Assembly: GCF_009650215.1 (NCBI RefSeq)
Contig: NZ_CP045851.1
Coordinates: 310,001-374,000, forward strand
Source: Actinomarinicola tropica
GTDB lineage: Bacteria; Actinomycetota; Acidimicrobiia; Acidimicrobiales; SKKL01
Direction of reading: 5' to 3'
Length of the DNA: 64,000 nt
Shown: positions 1 through 11,127 of the stretch, in pieces
How positions within the stretch are numbered: the stretch's first letter is position 1
How the letters are laid out: each line of letters opens with the position of its first letter
Position numbers and translations under genes: made by a program
Notes under the pieces: generated by a model
Told to the model about the DNA's origin: nothing
Database searches by the model: none
What the model saw: only the letters and a program-made list of their open reading frames with translations

Positions 1-167
1 AGGATGCCGAACTTCCCCTTCTGCTGGTGCTCGACGTCCTCCTCGAAGGGGTCGGCGCCGATGTCGTCGAGGACGAGCGTGCCCGTCTCGGTGGGTTGGG
101 CTCCGAGGTGCGCCGCCTCGCTCAGGTCGGCGCCCTCGCGCCTACGCGGTTGCTCGGGACTTGCCAT
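1..167 (-). CDS. ABC transporter permease, DppC-like (partial, N-terminus only)
   Basis: Only the first 55 codons lie in the window; the gene runs off the left edge. It starts with ATG and reads MASPEQPRRREGADLSEAAH, followed by an acidic stretch and QQKGKFGIL at the edge, a cytoplasmic N-terminal tail before the first membrane span. It begins inside the 3' end of the upstream DppB-like permease gene (26-nt overlap), so the two are translated as a pair. The identity as the second permease subunit rests on this operon position, not on a domain, because no membrane helix is visible yet. Confidence 0.6.
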   Translation of the reverse strand, partial: MASPEQPRRREGADLSEAAHLGAQPTETGTLVLDDIGADPFEEDVEHQQKGKFGI

Positions 168-1107
168 GGCGGATCCTCGGGTCAAGGAACGAGTACAGGA
201 TGTCGATCGCGAAGTTCACGAACACGTAGACGGTGGCGAGGAACAGGACGAGGCCCTGGACCATGATGTAGTCACGGTTCGTGATCCGGTCGAGGAGCAG
301 GCGGCCGAGCCCGGGCAGGGCGAAGATCTGCTCGATGATGACGGTGCCCGACAGCAGGGCGGCCACCTGGAGGCCGAGGACCGTCATCAGCGAGAACGAC
401 GACGGCCGCAGGGCGTGGCGGAAGAGGATCTGGCGGGTGGGGAGGCCCTTGGCCTTCGCCATCACCACGTGGTCCTCCTGGAGCGTGGCGATCATGTCGG
501 TCCGCAGGAGGCGGGTCAGCACGGCCACGTTGCCGATGGCGAGGCTCAGCGAGGGGAGGAAGGCGCCCCGGAGGCTGTCGGGGACGCTGTCGCTGAGCCG
601 TGTCCAGCCGGTGGCGGGGAACCACCCCAGCTCGACGGCGAACACGATGATGAGGAAGAGGGCGAGCACGAAGTTCGGGATCGACAGGAGCCCGAAGGTG
701 ACGGCGGTGACGCCCCGGTCGAACAGCGAGCCGGCCTTGTAGGCGACGGCGACGCCGAGGGGGATGGACACGACGACGGCCATCGACAACGACATGACCA
801 TCAACTGCGCGGTGACGGGCAGGCGTTCGCCGATGGCGGCGGTGACGGTCTGGCGGGTCTGGAACGACGAGCCGAGGTCGCCGGTGGCGGCGTCGGAGAG
901 CCAGTTCCAGTACCGGACCGGGAGCGAATCGTTGAGGCCGAGCTCTTCGCGGACCTGCTCGATCTGCTCCGGCGTCGGGTTGCTCATGCCGAGGATCTGC
1001 AGCGCCGGGTCACCCGGCAGCAGCGACAGCAGCATGAAGGTCAAGAAGGATGCCGCGAGCAGCACCGGTACCAGACCGATGAGCTTGCGTCCGATGAGCG
1101 TCAACAT
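142..1107 (-). CDS. ABC transporter permease, DppB/OppB-like
   Basis: Inner-membrane permease of a peptide/nickel-type ABC importer, 321 aa. The N-terminus MLTLIGRKLIGLVPVLLAAS is the classic first helix of this family, followed by the LLPGDPA motif. About six hydrophobic spans are visible, and the EAA loop that docks the ATPase reads MAKAKGLPTRQILFRHALR. An ATG 12 codons upstream also fits, but the chosen ATG has a purine-rich GGGGGGAA upstream and matches family starts. The solute-binding protein gene lies upstream on the same strand and a second permease gene overlaps downstream. The ATPase genes must be beyond the left edge. The substrate is not predictable beyond peptide-like. Confidence 0.93.
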   Translation of the reverse strand: MLTLIGRKLIGLVPVLLAASFLTFMLLSLLPGDPALQILGMSNPTPEQIEQVREELGLNDSLPVRYWNWLSDAATGDLGSSFQTRQTVTAAIGERLPVTAQLMVMSLSMAVVVSIPLGVAVAYKAGSLFDRGVTAVTFGLLSIPNFVLALFLIIVFAVELGWFPATGWTRLSDSVPDSLRGAFLPSLSLAIGNVAVLTRLLRTDMIATLQEDHVVMAKAKGLPTRQILFRHALRPSSFSLMTVLGLQVAALLSGTVIIEQIFALPGLGRLLLDRITNRDYIMVQGLVLFLATVYVFVNFAIDILYSFLDPRIRHGKSRATA

Positions 1108-1180
1108 CTCGTGGTGTTCCCCCCGGGAACCGTCTGCGGGCACCCGATGGGTGCTGCCGTGGTGGTGGACCGATGACGGG

Positions 1181-1231
1181 TTGCCCCCGAGGGATGCAGT
1201 CGTGTGTCGGACGACACCCCTCGGGGGACAA
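1181..1231 (-). terminator. strong hairpin between solute-binding protein and permease genes
   Basis: Arms CCCCCGAGGG (1184-1193) and CCCTCGGGGG (1218-1227) are perfect complements, and the outer TTG/CAA bases extend the stem past one bulge. No U-tract follows. It sits between the stop of the binding-protein gene and the permease start on the same strand. It could therefore protect the upstream mRNA end or partly stop transcription, letting the binding protein be made in excess, as is usual in such operons. Confidence 0.6.
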
Positions 1232-1246
1232 CCTAGTGCCTCGCGG

Positions 1247-2995
1247 CTACTCCTCCAGCCAGACCTCCGACCAGTAGACGGTGGAGTTCATGACGCCGTC
1301 GCCCTGGACGTCGCCGGGGATGGTCCAACCGGCGAGGTTGCGGACGGCGTTGTCGGCGTAGAGCGCCGTCGCGGTGCCCGCGGTCCAGGTGTTCGGGATC
1401 TGCTCGGTGAACTCCATCATGATCGACTCCACGGCGGCGTACCGCTCCTCGAACTCGGTCGAGGTGGCCAGGACGTTGAGCTGCTCCTGGACGTTGTCGC
1501 TCGTGTAGTTGGTGAAGTTCGTCGGCTCCGACTCCCACGGGCCGAAGGCGGCCTCGAGGGTGATGTACGGGTCCTCGTTGGCACCCATGCGCCAGATGTT
1601 GATCATGTAGTTGCCGCTGAACGGCGGATCGGCGTCGGCGCCGATCGCGTTCTGGATGTGCTCGGCCTGCTCGACCGAGTTGAGCGTGACGTCGATGCCG
1701 ACCGCACGCCACATCGACTCGTAGCCCTGCGAGGTGAGGATCAGGGACGGGTCCGGCGGGGTGTTGAACTCGACCGAGACGGGCTCGCCCACGGCCTTGC
1801 CGTCGGAGCGGTTCGGGTCGTTGATGTACTCGTTCAGCAGCTCTTGGGCCCGCTCCGGGTCGTGCTGCGGCCAGGCGTCGGCGACCTCCTGGGAGAACCA
1901 GGGGGAGTCGGGGCTGAAGTACTGGGTCTGCGGCGGGGTGATGCCGGTGCCGCCCAGGATCTCGATGAGGTCCTCCTGGATGATGGCGTGGGCCATGGCC
2001 TGGCGGACCCGGACGTCGTCGACCGGCGGGCGGAGCGTGTTGAAGATCGCGCCACCGCCGTTGTTGCCGATGGCCTCGAACGTCTGCATGTTGCCGTTCT
2101 CGGCCGCCTCACGGGCCCGGCGGACGAACGACTGGCGCAGCGTCTGGCCGACCTGGGCGTCGCCGGCCTCGACCGAGGCGAAGCGGCTGTCCTCGTCCGG
2201 GATCGGACGGAAGATCAGCTCGTCCAGGTAGGGCAGCTGGTTGCCGTTGGCGTCGGTCCGCCAGTAGTTCGGGTTCTTCTCGAGCCGGATCTCGTTGTCA
2301 CGGGTCCAGCTGACGAACTGGAACGGGCCGGCACCGACCGGCTCGTCGCCGAAGCCGTCGGGGTTGGCGTCGTAGGCGTCCGGCGAGAAGGGCATGCCCG
2401 TCGCGCCGGTCAGGTAGTCGGGGAACGCCACGTTCGGCTCGGCGAGCACGTAGGTGTACGTGAGCTCGTCGTCGACCCGGAACTCCTCGACCTGGGCGAG
2501 CACGCCGAGGAGGTTCGAGTCATCGGCCGAGATGACCGCGAAGTTCCGCTCGACCGCCGCCGCGTTCAGCGGGGTGCCGTCGTGGAACTCGATGCCCTCG
2601 CGGAGGGTGACCGTCCACTCGGTGAGGTCCTCGTTCGGCTCGATCGACTCGGCGAGGTACGGGTAGATCTCGCCGTCGGCGCCGCGCGCCGCGATCGTGT
2701 CGTAGATGGCCCGGGCCACGTTCGTGCCCGGGTTGGAGAAGGAGCCCACGCCGGGCTGCCAGTTGTTGGTCTCGGCTTCGAGCGCCACGACCACGGTGCC
2801 ACCGGTGGTGACCTCATCGACGTCGGACTCGACGGTGGTGCTGGTGATGGCGCCTTCGCCCTCACCGTCGCCTCCGCCGTCGCCGCCGTCGCCGCTGTCG
2901 TCGCCGCACGCCGCGGCCACGAGGCCGAAGGTGAGCAGCAGGGCCAGGAGCCTCCATGCCCGCGGATGGCGGGAAGGAGTCGATGCTTCTCTCAC
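1247..2995 (-). CDS. ABC transporter substrate-binding lipoprotein, family 5
   Basis: Extracytoplasmic solute receptor of the peptide/opine/nickel type (SBP_bac_5), 582 aa, normal length for the family. The signal peptide ends in a lipobox, LVAAAC (Cys near residue 30), followed by an Asp/Gly-rich linker, so it is a membrane-anchored lipoprotein. Family hallmarks include LAESIEPNEDLTEWTVTLREG and VRQAMAHAI. The start is a GTG with GGGGGA upstream. It is the first gene of an operon with the DppB-like and DppC-like permeases and is divergent from the PLP decarboxylase. The ligand cannot be read from sequence. Confidence 0.93.
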   Translation of the reverse strand: MREASTPSRHPRAWRLLALLLTFGLVAAACGDDSGDGGDGGGDGEGEGAITSTTVESDVDEVTTGGTVVVALEAETNNWQPGVGSFSNPGTNVARAIYDTIAARGADGEIYPYLAESIEPNEDLTEWTVTLREGIEFHDGTPLNAAAVERNFAVISADDSNLLGVLAQVEEFRVDDELTYTYVLAEPNVAFPDYLTGATGMPFSPDAYDANPDGFGDEPVGAGPFQFVSWTRDNEIRLEKNPNYWRTDANGNQLPYLDELIFRPIPDEDSRFASVEAGDAQVGQTLRQSFVRRAREAAENGNMQTFEAIGNNGGGAIFNTLRPPVDDVRVRQAMAHAIIQEDLIEILGGTGITPPQTQYFSPDSPWFSQEVADAWPQHDPERAQELLNEYINDPNRSDGKAVGEPVSVEFNTPPDPSLILTSQGYESMWRAVGIDVTLNSVEQAEHIQNAIGADADPPFSGNYMINIWRMGANEDPYITLEAAFGPWESEPTNFTNYTSDNVQEQLNVLATSTEFEERYAAVESIMMEFTEQIPNTWTAGTATALYADNAVRNLAGWTIPGDVQGDGVMNSTVYWSEVWLEE

Positions 2996-3169
2996 GTTGG
3001 TGGATCCCCCAGGGTGAGGTGGACGGGATGTCTCTGGACAGGCCGGCCCCGTTGTTGCTCGTCCGGGCCGGAGCTGGCTCCGGGCCTTGTGACCAGGGGC
3101 ACAGCGGACGGCACGGTAGCCGGGCTGTCATGCCGTCAACAAGCCGGGAGAACGTCAACAACGGGGCCG

Positions 3170-3175
3170 TACCAT
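3170..3175 (+). promoter_or_regulatory. -10 box TACCAT, leaderless start
   Basis: TACCAT followed by 7 nt and the GTG at 3183. No Shine-Dalgarno sequence precedes the GTG, so transcription probably begins at the start codon. This supports GTG 3183 over the ATG at 3225. Confidence 0.5.
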
Positions 3176-3182
3176 CGGCCCC

Positions 3183-4670
3183 GTGCCGGACCACCACGAC
3201 GACCTTCCCACCCCCTCGTTCCACATGACGCCCGACGACCTGCGGCGCCACGGCCACCGCCTCGTCGACTGGGTCGCCGACTACCTCGAGGGGGTCGGCG
3301 ACTACCCGGTCGCGAGTCGCAGCGCCCCGGGCGACGTGCGCGCCGCGCTGCCGCCGCACCCGCCCACGTCGCCGGAGCCGTTCGACGCCGTCCTCGACGA
3401 CGTCGCCTCGGTCGTGCTGCCGGGCATCACGCACTGGCAGTCGCCGGACTTCTTCGCCTACTTCCCGGCCAACGCCTCGGGGCCGTCGATCCTCGGCGAG
3501 CTCCTCTCCGCTGGCCTCGGGGTGCAGGGGATGCTGTGGGCGACGAGCCCGGCGTGCACCGAGCTCGAGACGCACGTCCTCGACTGGGTCGTCGACCTGC
3601 TCGGCCTGCCGGACCGGTTCCGCTCCGACGGCCCGGGCGGCGGCGTGATCGAGGACAGCGCGTCGAGCGCCACGCTCGTCGCCGTCCTGGCCGCCCGCCA
3701 CCGCGCCGGCGGCGCGGCGGCGATGGGGGAGATGGTCGGCTACGCCTCGGCCGAGGCGCACTCCTCGGTGCGCAAGGCGTTCACCGTCGCCGGCTTCCGC
3801 GACGACCAGCTGCGCGTCGTCGACGTCGACGAGCACCAGGCGCTGCGCCTCGACCACCTCCGGACGCTGGTCGAGGAGGACGTCGCCGCCGGGCGCCGGC
3901 CGTTCTTCGCCTGCGCCACGGTCGGCACGACCGGCACGATGGCCGTCGACCCCGTGCGCGCCGTCGCCGAGCTCGTCGTGCCCCACGGCACGTGGGTCCA
4001 CGTCGACGCCGCCATGGCCGGCGCCGCGGGCGTGGTGCCCGAGCTGCGCTGGGTCAACGACGGGCTGGAGCTGGTCGACAGCTGGTGCTTCGACCCGCAC
4101 AAGTGGCTCTTCACCAACTTCGACTGCGACTGCCTCTACGTCGCCGACCGGTCGGCCCTGGTCGAGGCGCTGTCGATCGTCCCCGAGTACCTCCGCAACG
4201 CGGCCTCCGACGCCGGCGACGTCATCGACTACCGCGACTGGCAGGTGCCGCTCGGGCGTCGGTTCCGGGCCCTCAAGCTGTGGTTCGTCATCCGCCACTA
4301 CGGCGCCGAGGGGCTGCGCCACCACATCGGCCGGCACGTCGAGCTGGCGCAGGGGTTCGCGGCGCGGGTCGAGGTCGATCCGCGGTTCGAGCTCGTCCGG
4401 CCCGCCGAGCTGTCGCTCGTGTGCTTCCGCGCCGCAGCGGGCGACGACGAGAGCGAGCGGATCATGCACGCGGTGAACGCCTCGGGCCGGGCGCTCCTCA
4501 GCCACACCCGGGTCGACGAGCGGTTCGTCATCCGGGCCTCGATCGGGCAGACGACGACCGAGCAGCGGCACGTCGACGCGCTCTGGGAGCTGCTCGGCGC
4601 AGCGGCGGACGGTCGCCCGATCGAGCCCCGCCTCCAGCCCGACGGCTTCCCGCCGGGTGCGCGGGGGTAG
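3183..4670 (+). CDS. PLP-dependent group II amino-acid decarboxylase
   Basis: Fold-type I PLP enzyme of the aromatic-L-amino-acid / diaminobutyrate decarboxylase family, 495 aa. The Schiff-base lysine lies in SWCFDPHKWLFTN (residue about 309), and the PLP-contacting HVDAAMAG is upstream of it. The N-terminal region with HWQSPDFFAYFPAN matches the aromatic amino-acid decarboxylase substrate pocket. It converts an L-amino acid (likely aromatic) to its amine plus CO2 in the cytosol. It is divergent from the peptide-type ABC importer. The stop TAG overlaps the -10 box of the next gene. Exact substrate specificity is unresolved. Confidence 0.88.
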   Translation: MPDHHDDLPTPSFHMTPDDLRRHGHRLVDWVADYLEGVGDYPVASRSAPGDVRAALPPHPPTSPEPFDAVLDDVASVVLPGITHWQSPDFFAYFPANASGPSILGELLSAGLGVQGMLWATSPACTELETHVLDWVVDLLGLPDRFRSDGPGGGVIEDSASSATLVAVLAARHRAGGAAAMGEMVGYASAEAHSSVRKAFTVAGFRDDQLRVVDVDEHQALRLDHLRTLVEEDVAAGRRPFFACATVGTTGTMAVDPVRAVAELVVPHGTWVHVDAAMAGAAGVVPELRWVNDGLELVDSWCFDPHKWLFTNFDCDCLYVADRSALVEALSIVPEYLRNAASDAGDVIDYRDWQVPLGRRFRALKLWFVIRHYGAEGLRHHIGRHVELAQGFAARVEVDPRFELVRPAELSLVCFRAAAGDDESERIMHAVNASGRALLSHTRVDERFVIRASIGQTTTEQRHVDALWELLGAAADGRPIEPRLQPDGFPPGARG

Positions 4671-4673
4671 CGT
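4668..4673 (+). promoter_or_regulatory. -10 box TAGCGT, leaderless start
   Basis: TAGCGT followed by 6 nt and the ATG at 4680. Its first three bases are the stop codon of the decarboxylase gene. Confidence 0.5.
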
Positions 4674-4679
4674 CGAGAC

Positions 4680-5087
4680 ATGGCGCGGCTCACGTTCGAG
4701 GGCGAGACGCACGACGAGATCGTCACCCAGGTCCGGCGGTGGCTCGCGTCCGTCGACGCCGGCCGCGCCGTACCCCCCGAGGGCGAGCGGCTGTCACCCG
4801 AGGACGCCGTCACCCAGGGCGCCGAGATCACCAAGGACGCGCTCCGCATCGTCGCCGCTGCGGCGCCGGCCTCGGTCGCCGACTCCGACCTGGTGAAGAG
4901 CCTGACCGCGATGGGCTACCAGGTCACCGACGTCACCCGCGACGCGGTGATCGCCGGGCTGGACGCCCTCGACCAGGCCACCGGCGGCAACCTGGTGAAG
5001 AAGGTGGCCGACACCCGCAACAAGGCGGCCTACGAGATGAACGCCGCCATCGCCAAGCAGCTGTTCCGCTCGGTCACCGGCCGCTGA
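4680..5087 (+). CDS. hypothetical protein, small, helical
   Basis: 135 aa, soluble, no signal or membrane segment. The N-terminal third (FEGETHDEIVTQVRRWLASV) and the middle (ITKDALRIVAAAAP) look helical; no catalytic motif is recognised. Coding is supported by the high GC third-position pattern, by a well-placed -10 box 6 nt before the ATG, and by a clean position between two real genes. I do not recognise the family. It lies immediately before the guaB3-guaB-guaA cluster on the same strand but appears to have its own leaderless promoter. Confidence 0.75.
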   Translation: MARLTFEGETHDEIVTQVRRWLASVDAGRAVPPEGERLSPEDAVTQGAEITKDALRIVAAAAPASVADSDLVKSLTAMGYQVTDVTRDAVIAGLDALDQATGGNLVKKVADTRNKAAYEMNAAIAKQLFRSVTGR

Positions 5088-5121
5088 CGGCCCGTCAGAC
5101 AGGGCTCGTCGGGGCTCGCGG

Positions 5122-5127
5122 TAGCAT
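5122..5127 (+). promoter_or_regulatory. -10 box TAGCAT upstream of guaB3
   Basis: TAGCAT about 30 nt before the GTG at 5157; transcription would leave a short leader carrying the AGGAGG ribosome site at 5147-5152. Confidence 0.45.
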
Positions 5128-5156
5128 CGCCGCTTTCCCGCAGCACAGGAGGCCCC

Positions 5157-6320
5157 GTGGCGGAGATCGAGATCGGGATGGGCAAGTCGGGTCGTCGCGC
5201 CTACGGGTTCGACGACGTGGCCATCGTGCCCAGCCGCCGCACCCGCGACCCCGAGGACGTCGACATCTCGTGGGAGCTCGATGCCTACCGCTTCGAGCTG
5301 CCGGTCCTCGCCGCGGCGATGGACGGGGTCACGAGCCCGACCACCGCCATCGCCATGGGCACGCTCGGTGGCGCCGGCGTGCTCAACCTCGAGGGGCTCT
5401 GGACCCGCTACGCCGACCCGGAGCCGCTGTTCGACGAGATCGCCTCGCTCGACGCCGACGCGGCCACGGCGCGCATGCAGGAGATCTACGCCGAGCCGGT
5501 GAAGCCCGAGCTCGTCGTGCAGCGGATCGGGGAGATCAACGACGCCGGCGTCCTGTCGTGCGCGTCGGTCACGCCCCAGCGCACCGAGTCGCTGATGCCC
5601 GCCATCCGCGAGGCCGAGCTCGACCTGCTCGTCATCCAGGGCACGGTCGTGTCCGCCGAGCACGTGTCGAGCAACGCCGAGCCGCTGAACCTCAAGCGCT
5701 TCGTCCGCCAGCTCGACATCCCCGTGCTCGTCGGGGGCTGCGCCAGCTACCAGGCCGCCCTCCACCTCATGCGCACGGGCGCCGCCGGCGTACTCGTCGG
5801 GGTCGGTCCTGGCCACGCGTGCACGACTCGTGGCGTGCTCGGCATCGGCGTGCCCCAGGCCACCGCGATCGCGGACGCCCGCGCCGCCCGCATGCGCCAC
5901 CTCGACGAGACGGGCGTCTACGTCCACGTCATCGCCGACGGCGGGATGGCCACCGGGGGCGACATCGCGAAGGCCATCGTGTGCGGCGCCGACGCGGTGA
6001 TGATCGGTTCGCCGCTGGCCGCGACGTCGGAGGCGCCGGGCCGCGGCTTCCACTGGGGGATGGCCACGTTCCACCCCACGCTGCCGCGTGGCACCCGGGT
6101 GCAGACGCCCATCCGCGGCTCGCTCGAGGAGGTCCTGCTCGGCCCGGCGCACGGCAACGACGGCCGCATGAACCTCTTCGGCGGCCTGCGCGCCTCGATG
6201 GCCACGTGCGGCTACGAGACGCTGAAGGAGTTCCAGAAGGCCGAGCTGATGGTCGCCCCCGCGCTGCAGACCGAGGGCAAGGCGTTGCAGAGGTCACAGG
6301 GCGTCGGGATGGGTTCCTGA
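5157..6320 (+). CDS. guaB3: GuaB3 family IMP dehydrogenase-related protein
   Basis: 387-aa TIM-barrel protein of the IMPDH/GMP-reductase superfamily lacking CBS domains. Matches include YGFDDVAIVPSRRT at the N-terminus, the loop GPGHACTTRGVLGIG (equivalent to the IMPDH catalytic-Cys loop, Cys retained) and the phosphate-binding IADGGMATGGDIAKAI. Actinobacteria usually carry this paralogue beside guaB; its enzymatic role is debated, with GMP reductase-like or regulatory roles suggested. The start is a GTG with AGGAGG 4 nt upstream. It is the first gene of the guaB3-guaB-guaA cluster. Unlike its neighbour guaB it has no intein, and the loop sequence at the equivalent position is different (HACTTR against SICTTR). 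Confidence 0.93.
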   Translation: MAEIEIGMGKSGRRAYGFDDVAIVPSRRTRDPEDVDISWELDAYRFELPVLAAAMDGVTSPTTAIAMGTLGGAGVLNLEGLWTRYADPEPLFDEIASLDADAATARMQEIYAEPVKPELVVQRIGEINDAGVLSCASVTPQRTESLMPAIREAELDLLVIQGTVVSAEHVSSNAEPLNLKRFVRQLDIPVLVGGCASYQAALHLMRTGAAGVLVGVGPGHACTTRGVLGIGVPQATAIADARAARMRHLDETGVYVHVIADGGMATGGDIAKAIVCGADAVMIGSPLAATSEAPGRGFHWGMATFHPTLPRGTRVQTPIRGSLEEVLLGPAHGNDGRMNLFGGLRASMATCGYETLKEFQKAELMVAPALQTEGKALQRSQGVGMGS

Positions 6321-6337
6321 GCGGTGAGCGCTGTGCG

Positions 6338-6343
6338 TAGGAT
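6338..6343 (+). promoter_or_regulatory. -10 box TAGGAT, leaderless guaB start
   Basis: TAGGAT followed by 5 nt and the ATG at 6349; no Shine-Dalgarno sequence. guaB can thus be transcribed separately from guaB3. Confidence 0.5.
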
Positions 6344-6345
6344 GA

Positions 6346-8979
<2,634 letters not shown>

Positions 8980-8992
8980 GCGCACACACCAC

Positions 8993-10552
8993 ATGACCAT
9001 CACCGAGCTCGAGCAGGACTTCGACACCGTCCTGGTCGTCGACTTCGGCGCCCAGTACGCCCAGCTGATCGCCCGCCGGGTGCGCGAGGCGCACGTCTTC
9101 TCCGAGATCGTGCCCCACACGATCACCGCGGCCGAGATCGCCGAGCGGCGGCCGTCGGCGATCATCCTCTCCGGCGGGCCCAAGTCGGTCCACGTCGAGG
9201 ACGCCCCGTCGATCGATGCCGGCGTCTACGAGCTCGGCGTCCCGGTGCTCGGCATCTGCTACGGGGCCCAGCTCGTCGCCCGCGACCTCGGCGGTGAGGT
9301 GTCGCGCACCGACCGCGGCGAGTACGGCCGCGCCGAGCTGACCCGCACCGGGCACGGCGTGCTGATGGCCGACGACGAGCCCGAGCAGCTCACCGTCTGG
9401 ATGAGCCACTTCGACACGATCACCAAGGCGCCCGAGGGGTTCGCCGTCACCGGGTCCACCGGCGCCACTCCCGCCGCGGTCATCGAGGACGCCGAGCGTC
9501 GCATCTTCGGCGTGCAGTACCACCCCGAGGTCGTCCACTCCCAGCACGGCCAGGACCTGCTGAAGCGGTTCCTCTACGACGGCGCGGGCTGCCGGCCGTC
9601 GTGGACGATGACGTCGATCATCGAGCACGAGGTCGATGCGGTCCGCCGCCAGGTCGGCGACGCCCGGGTCATCTGCGCCCTCTCCGGCGGCGTGGACTCG
9701 GCCGTCGCCGCCGCGCTCGTGCACAAGGCGATCGGTCACCAGCTCACGTGCGTCTACGTCGACACGGGCCTGATGCGCGAAGGCGAGTCGGACCAGGTCG
9801 TCGAGACCTTCCAGCGCAACCTCCAGATCGAGCTCCAGCACGTGCGGGCCGCCGACCGGTTCTTCGAGCGCCTCGCCGGCGTCCTCGACCCGGAGGAGAA
9901 GCGCAAGGCCATCGGCGAGCAGTTCATCCGCATCTTCGAGGAGGCGGCCGGGGGCATCGAGGACGCCAAGTTCCTCGTCCAGGGGACGCTGTACCCCGAC
10001 GTCATCGAGTCGGGCACCCCGGACGCGGCCAAGATCAAGTCGCACCACAACGTCGGCGGCCTGCCCGAGGACATGGACTTCGAGCTGGTCGAGCCGCTGC
10101 GGGCGTTGTTCAAGGACGAGGTCCGGCGGGTCGGCACCGAGCTCGGTCTCCCCGAGGAGATCGTGTGGCGCCAACCGTTCCCGGGCCCGGGCCTTGGCGT
10201 GCGGATCATCGGCGAGGTCACCCCGGAGCGGGCCGACCTGCTGCGCAAGGCCGACGCCATCGTGCGAGAGGAGGTCAAGCGGGCCGACCTCGAGCGCGAC
10301 ATCTGGCAGGTGTTCGCCGTGCTGCTCGCCGACGTCCGGTCCGTGGGCGTCATGGGCGACGAGCGCACCTACGGCCACCCGGTCGTGATCCGGGCGGTCA
10401 CGAGCGACGACGCCATGACGGCCGACTGGGCACGGCTGCCGTACGACCTGCTCGAGCGGATGTCGAACCGCATCATCAACGAGGTCCCCGGCATCAACCG
10501 CGTGGCCTACGACGTCACGTCCAAGCCGCCGGGGACCATCGAGTGGGAGTGA
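8993..10552 (+). CDS. guaA: GMP synthase (glutamine-hydrolysing)
   Basis: Converts XMP to GMP using ATP and glutamine in the cytosol; 519 aa, standard two-domain length. The class I glutamine amidotransferase domain (residues about 12-200) has the catalytic Cys in GICYGAQ and the His/Glu pair in QYHPEV. The ATP-pyrophosphatase domain has the P-loop LSGGVDS at about residue 230, and the C-terminal dimerisation domain ends [13 protein letters not shown]. It starts 13 nt after the guaB stop without a clear Shine-Dalgarno, so it is probably co-transcribed and coupled to guaB. There is no intein here. Confidence 0.97.
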   Translation: MTITELEQDFDTVLVVDFGAQYAQLIARRVREAHVFSEIVPHTITAAEIAERRPSAIILSGGPKSVHVEDAPSIDAGVYELGVPVLGICYGAQLVARDLGGEVSRTDRGEYGRAELTRTGHGVLMADDEPEQLTVWMSHFDTITKAPEGFAVTGSTGATPAAVIEDAERRIFGVQYHPEVVHSQHGQDLLKRFLYDGAGCRPSWTMTSIIEHEVDAVRRQVGDARVICALSGGVDSAVAAALVHKAIGHQLTCVYVDTGLMREGESDQVVETFQRNLQIELQHVRAADRFFERLAGVLDPEEKRKAIGEQFIRIFEEAAGGIEDAKFLVQGTLYPDVIESGTPDAAKIKSHHNVGGLPEDMDFELVEPLRALFKDEVRRVGTELGLPEEIVWRQPFPGPGLGVRIIGEVTPERADLLRKADAIVREEVKRADLERDIWQVFAVLLADVRSVGVMGDERTYGHPVVIRAVTSDDAMTADWARLPYDLLERMSNRIINEVPGINRVAYDVTSKPPGTIEWE

Positions 10553-10634
10553 CCGCGCCGCGGGCCTGAGGGTTCAGCGCGTGGTTGCATGGGGAGGCAC
10601 CTCATCTCCCGACCCCTAGCGACAGGAGGACCAG

Positions 10635-11102
10635 GTGGCTGGAATGCACCTCGGTGAGCTGCAGCTCACCAGCCCGGCGTTCGAGCACGGCGGCCGCATC
10701 CCGGATGCGCACACCACGAACGGCCAGGACGTGTCGCCCGAGCTGTCGTGGACCGGCGCGCCACCCGAGACCCGCCAGTTCGCGCTCATCTGCCACGACC
10801 CGGACGCGCCGCTCACCGACGGGTTCACCCACTGGGTGCTCTACGGGATCCCGGGTGACGTCACCTCCCTCCCCGAGGGCGGCGGAGGCGAGTACCTGCA
10901 GGGCACGACGGACTTCGGCGCCCAGCAGTTCAACGGGCCGGCGCCTCCTCCCGGTCACGGCACGCACCACTACTTCTTCCACCTCTACGCGCTGAGCGGC
11001 GAGGTGGACGCGCCTGCGGGGCTCACCCGAACGGAGCTGCTCGAGAAGATCGACCCGTTGATCCTCGTGCAGGCCCGCCTCGTCGGCACCTACGACCGGT
11101 AG
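10635..11102 (+). CDS. YbhB/YbcL family Raf-kinase-inhibitor-like protein (PEBP)
   Basis: 155-aa phosphatidylethanolamine-binding-protein fold. Signature pieces are DVSPELSWTGAPPETRQFALICHDPDAP, the ligand-pocket HWVLYGIPGD and GTHHYFFHLYAL. There is no signal peptide, so it is cytoplasmic. The start is a GTG with AGGAGG 5 nt upstream (10624-10629), the clearest ribosome site in this part of the window. Bacterial members bind small anionic ligands, but their physiological role is mostly unknown. It follows guaA by 82 nt and probably has its own promoter. Confidence 0.9.
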   Translation: MAGMHLGELQLTSPAFEHGGRIPDAHTTNGQDVSPELSWTGAPPETRQFALICHDPDAPLTDGFTHWVLYGIPGDVTSLPEGGGGEYLQGTTDFGAQQFNGPAPPPGHGTHHYFFHLYALSGEVDAPAGLTRTELLEKIDPLILVQARLVGTYDR

Positions 11103-11127
11103 CCGGTCGCCGGGCCCTGCGTCGTCC

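Noticed and set aside
764-6340. Very long plus-strand open frame over the importer, decarboxylase and guaB3 genes
   Set aside because: It is the antisense/off-frame shadow of known genes; Arg/Ala/Pro/Gly-rich translation with no domain, caused by the scarcity of stop codons in GC-rich DNA.
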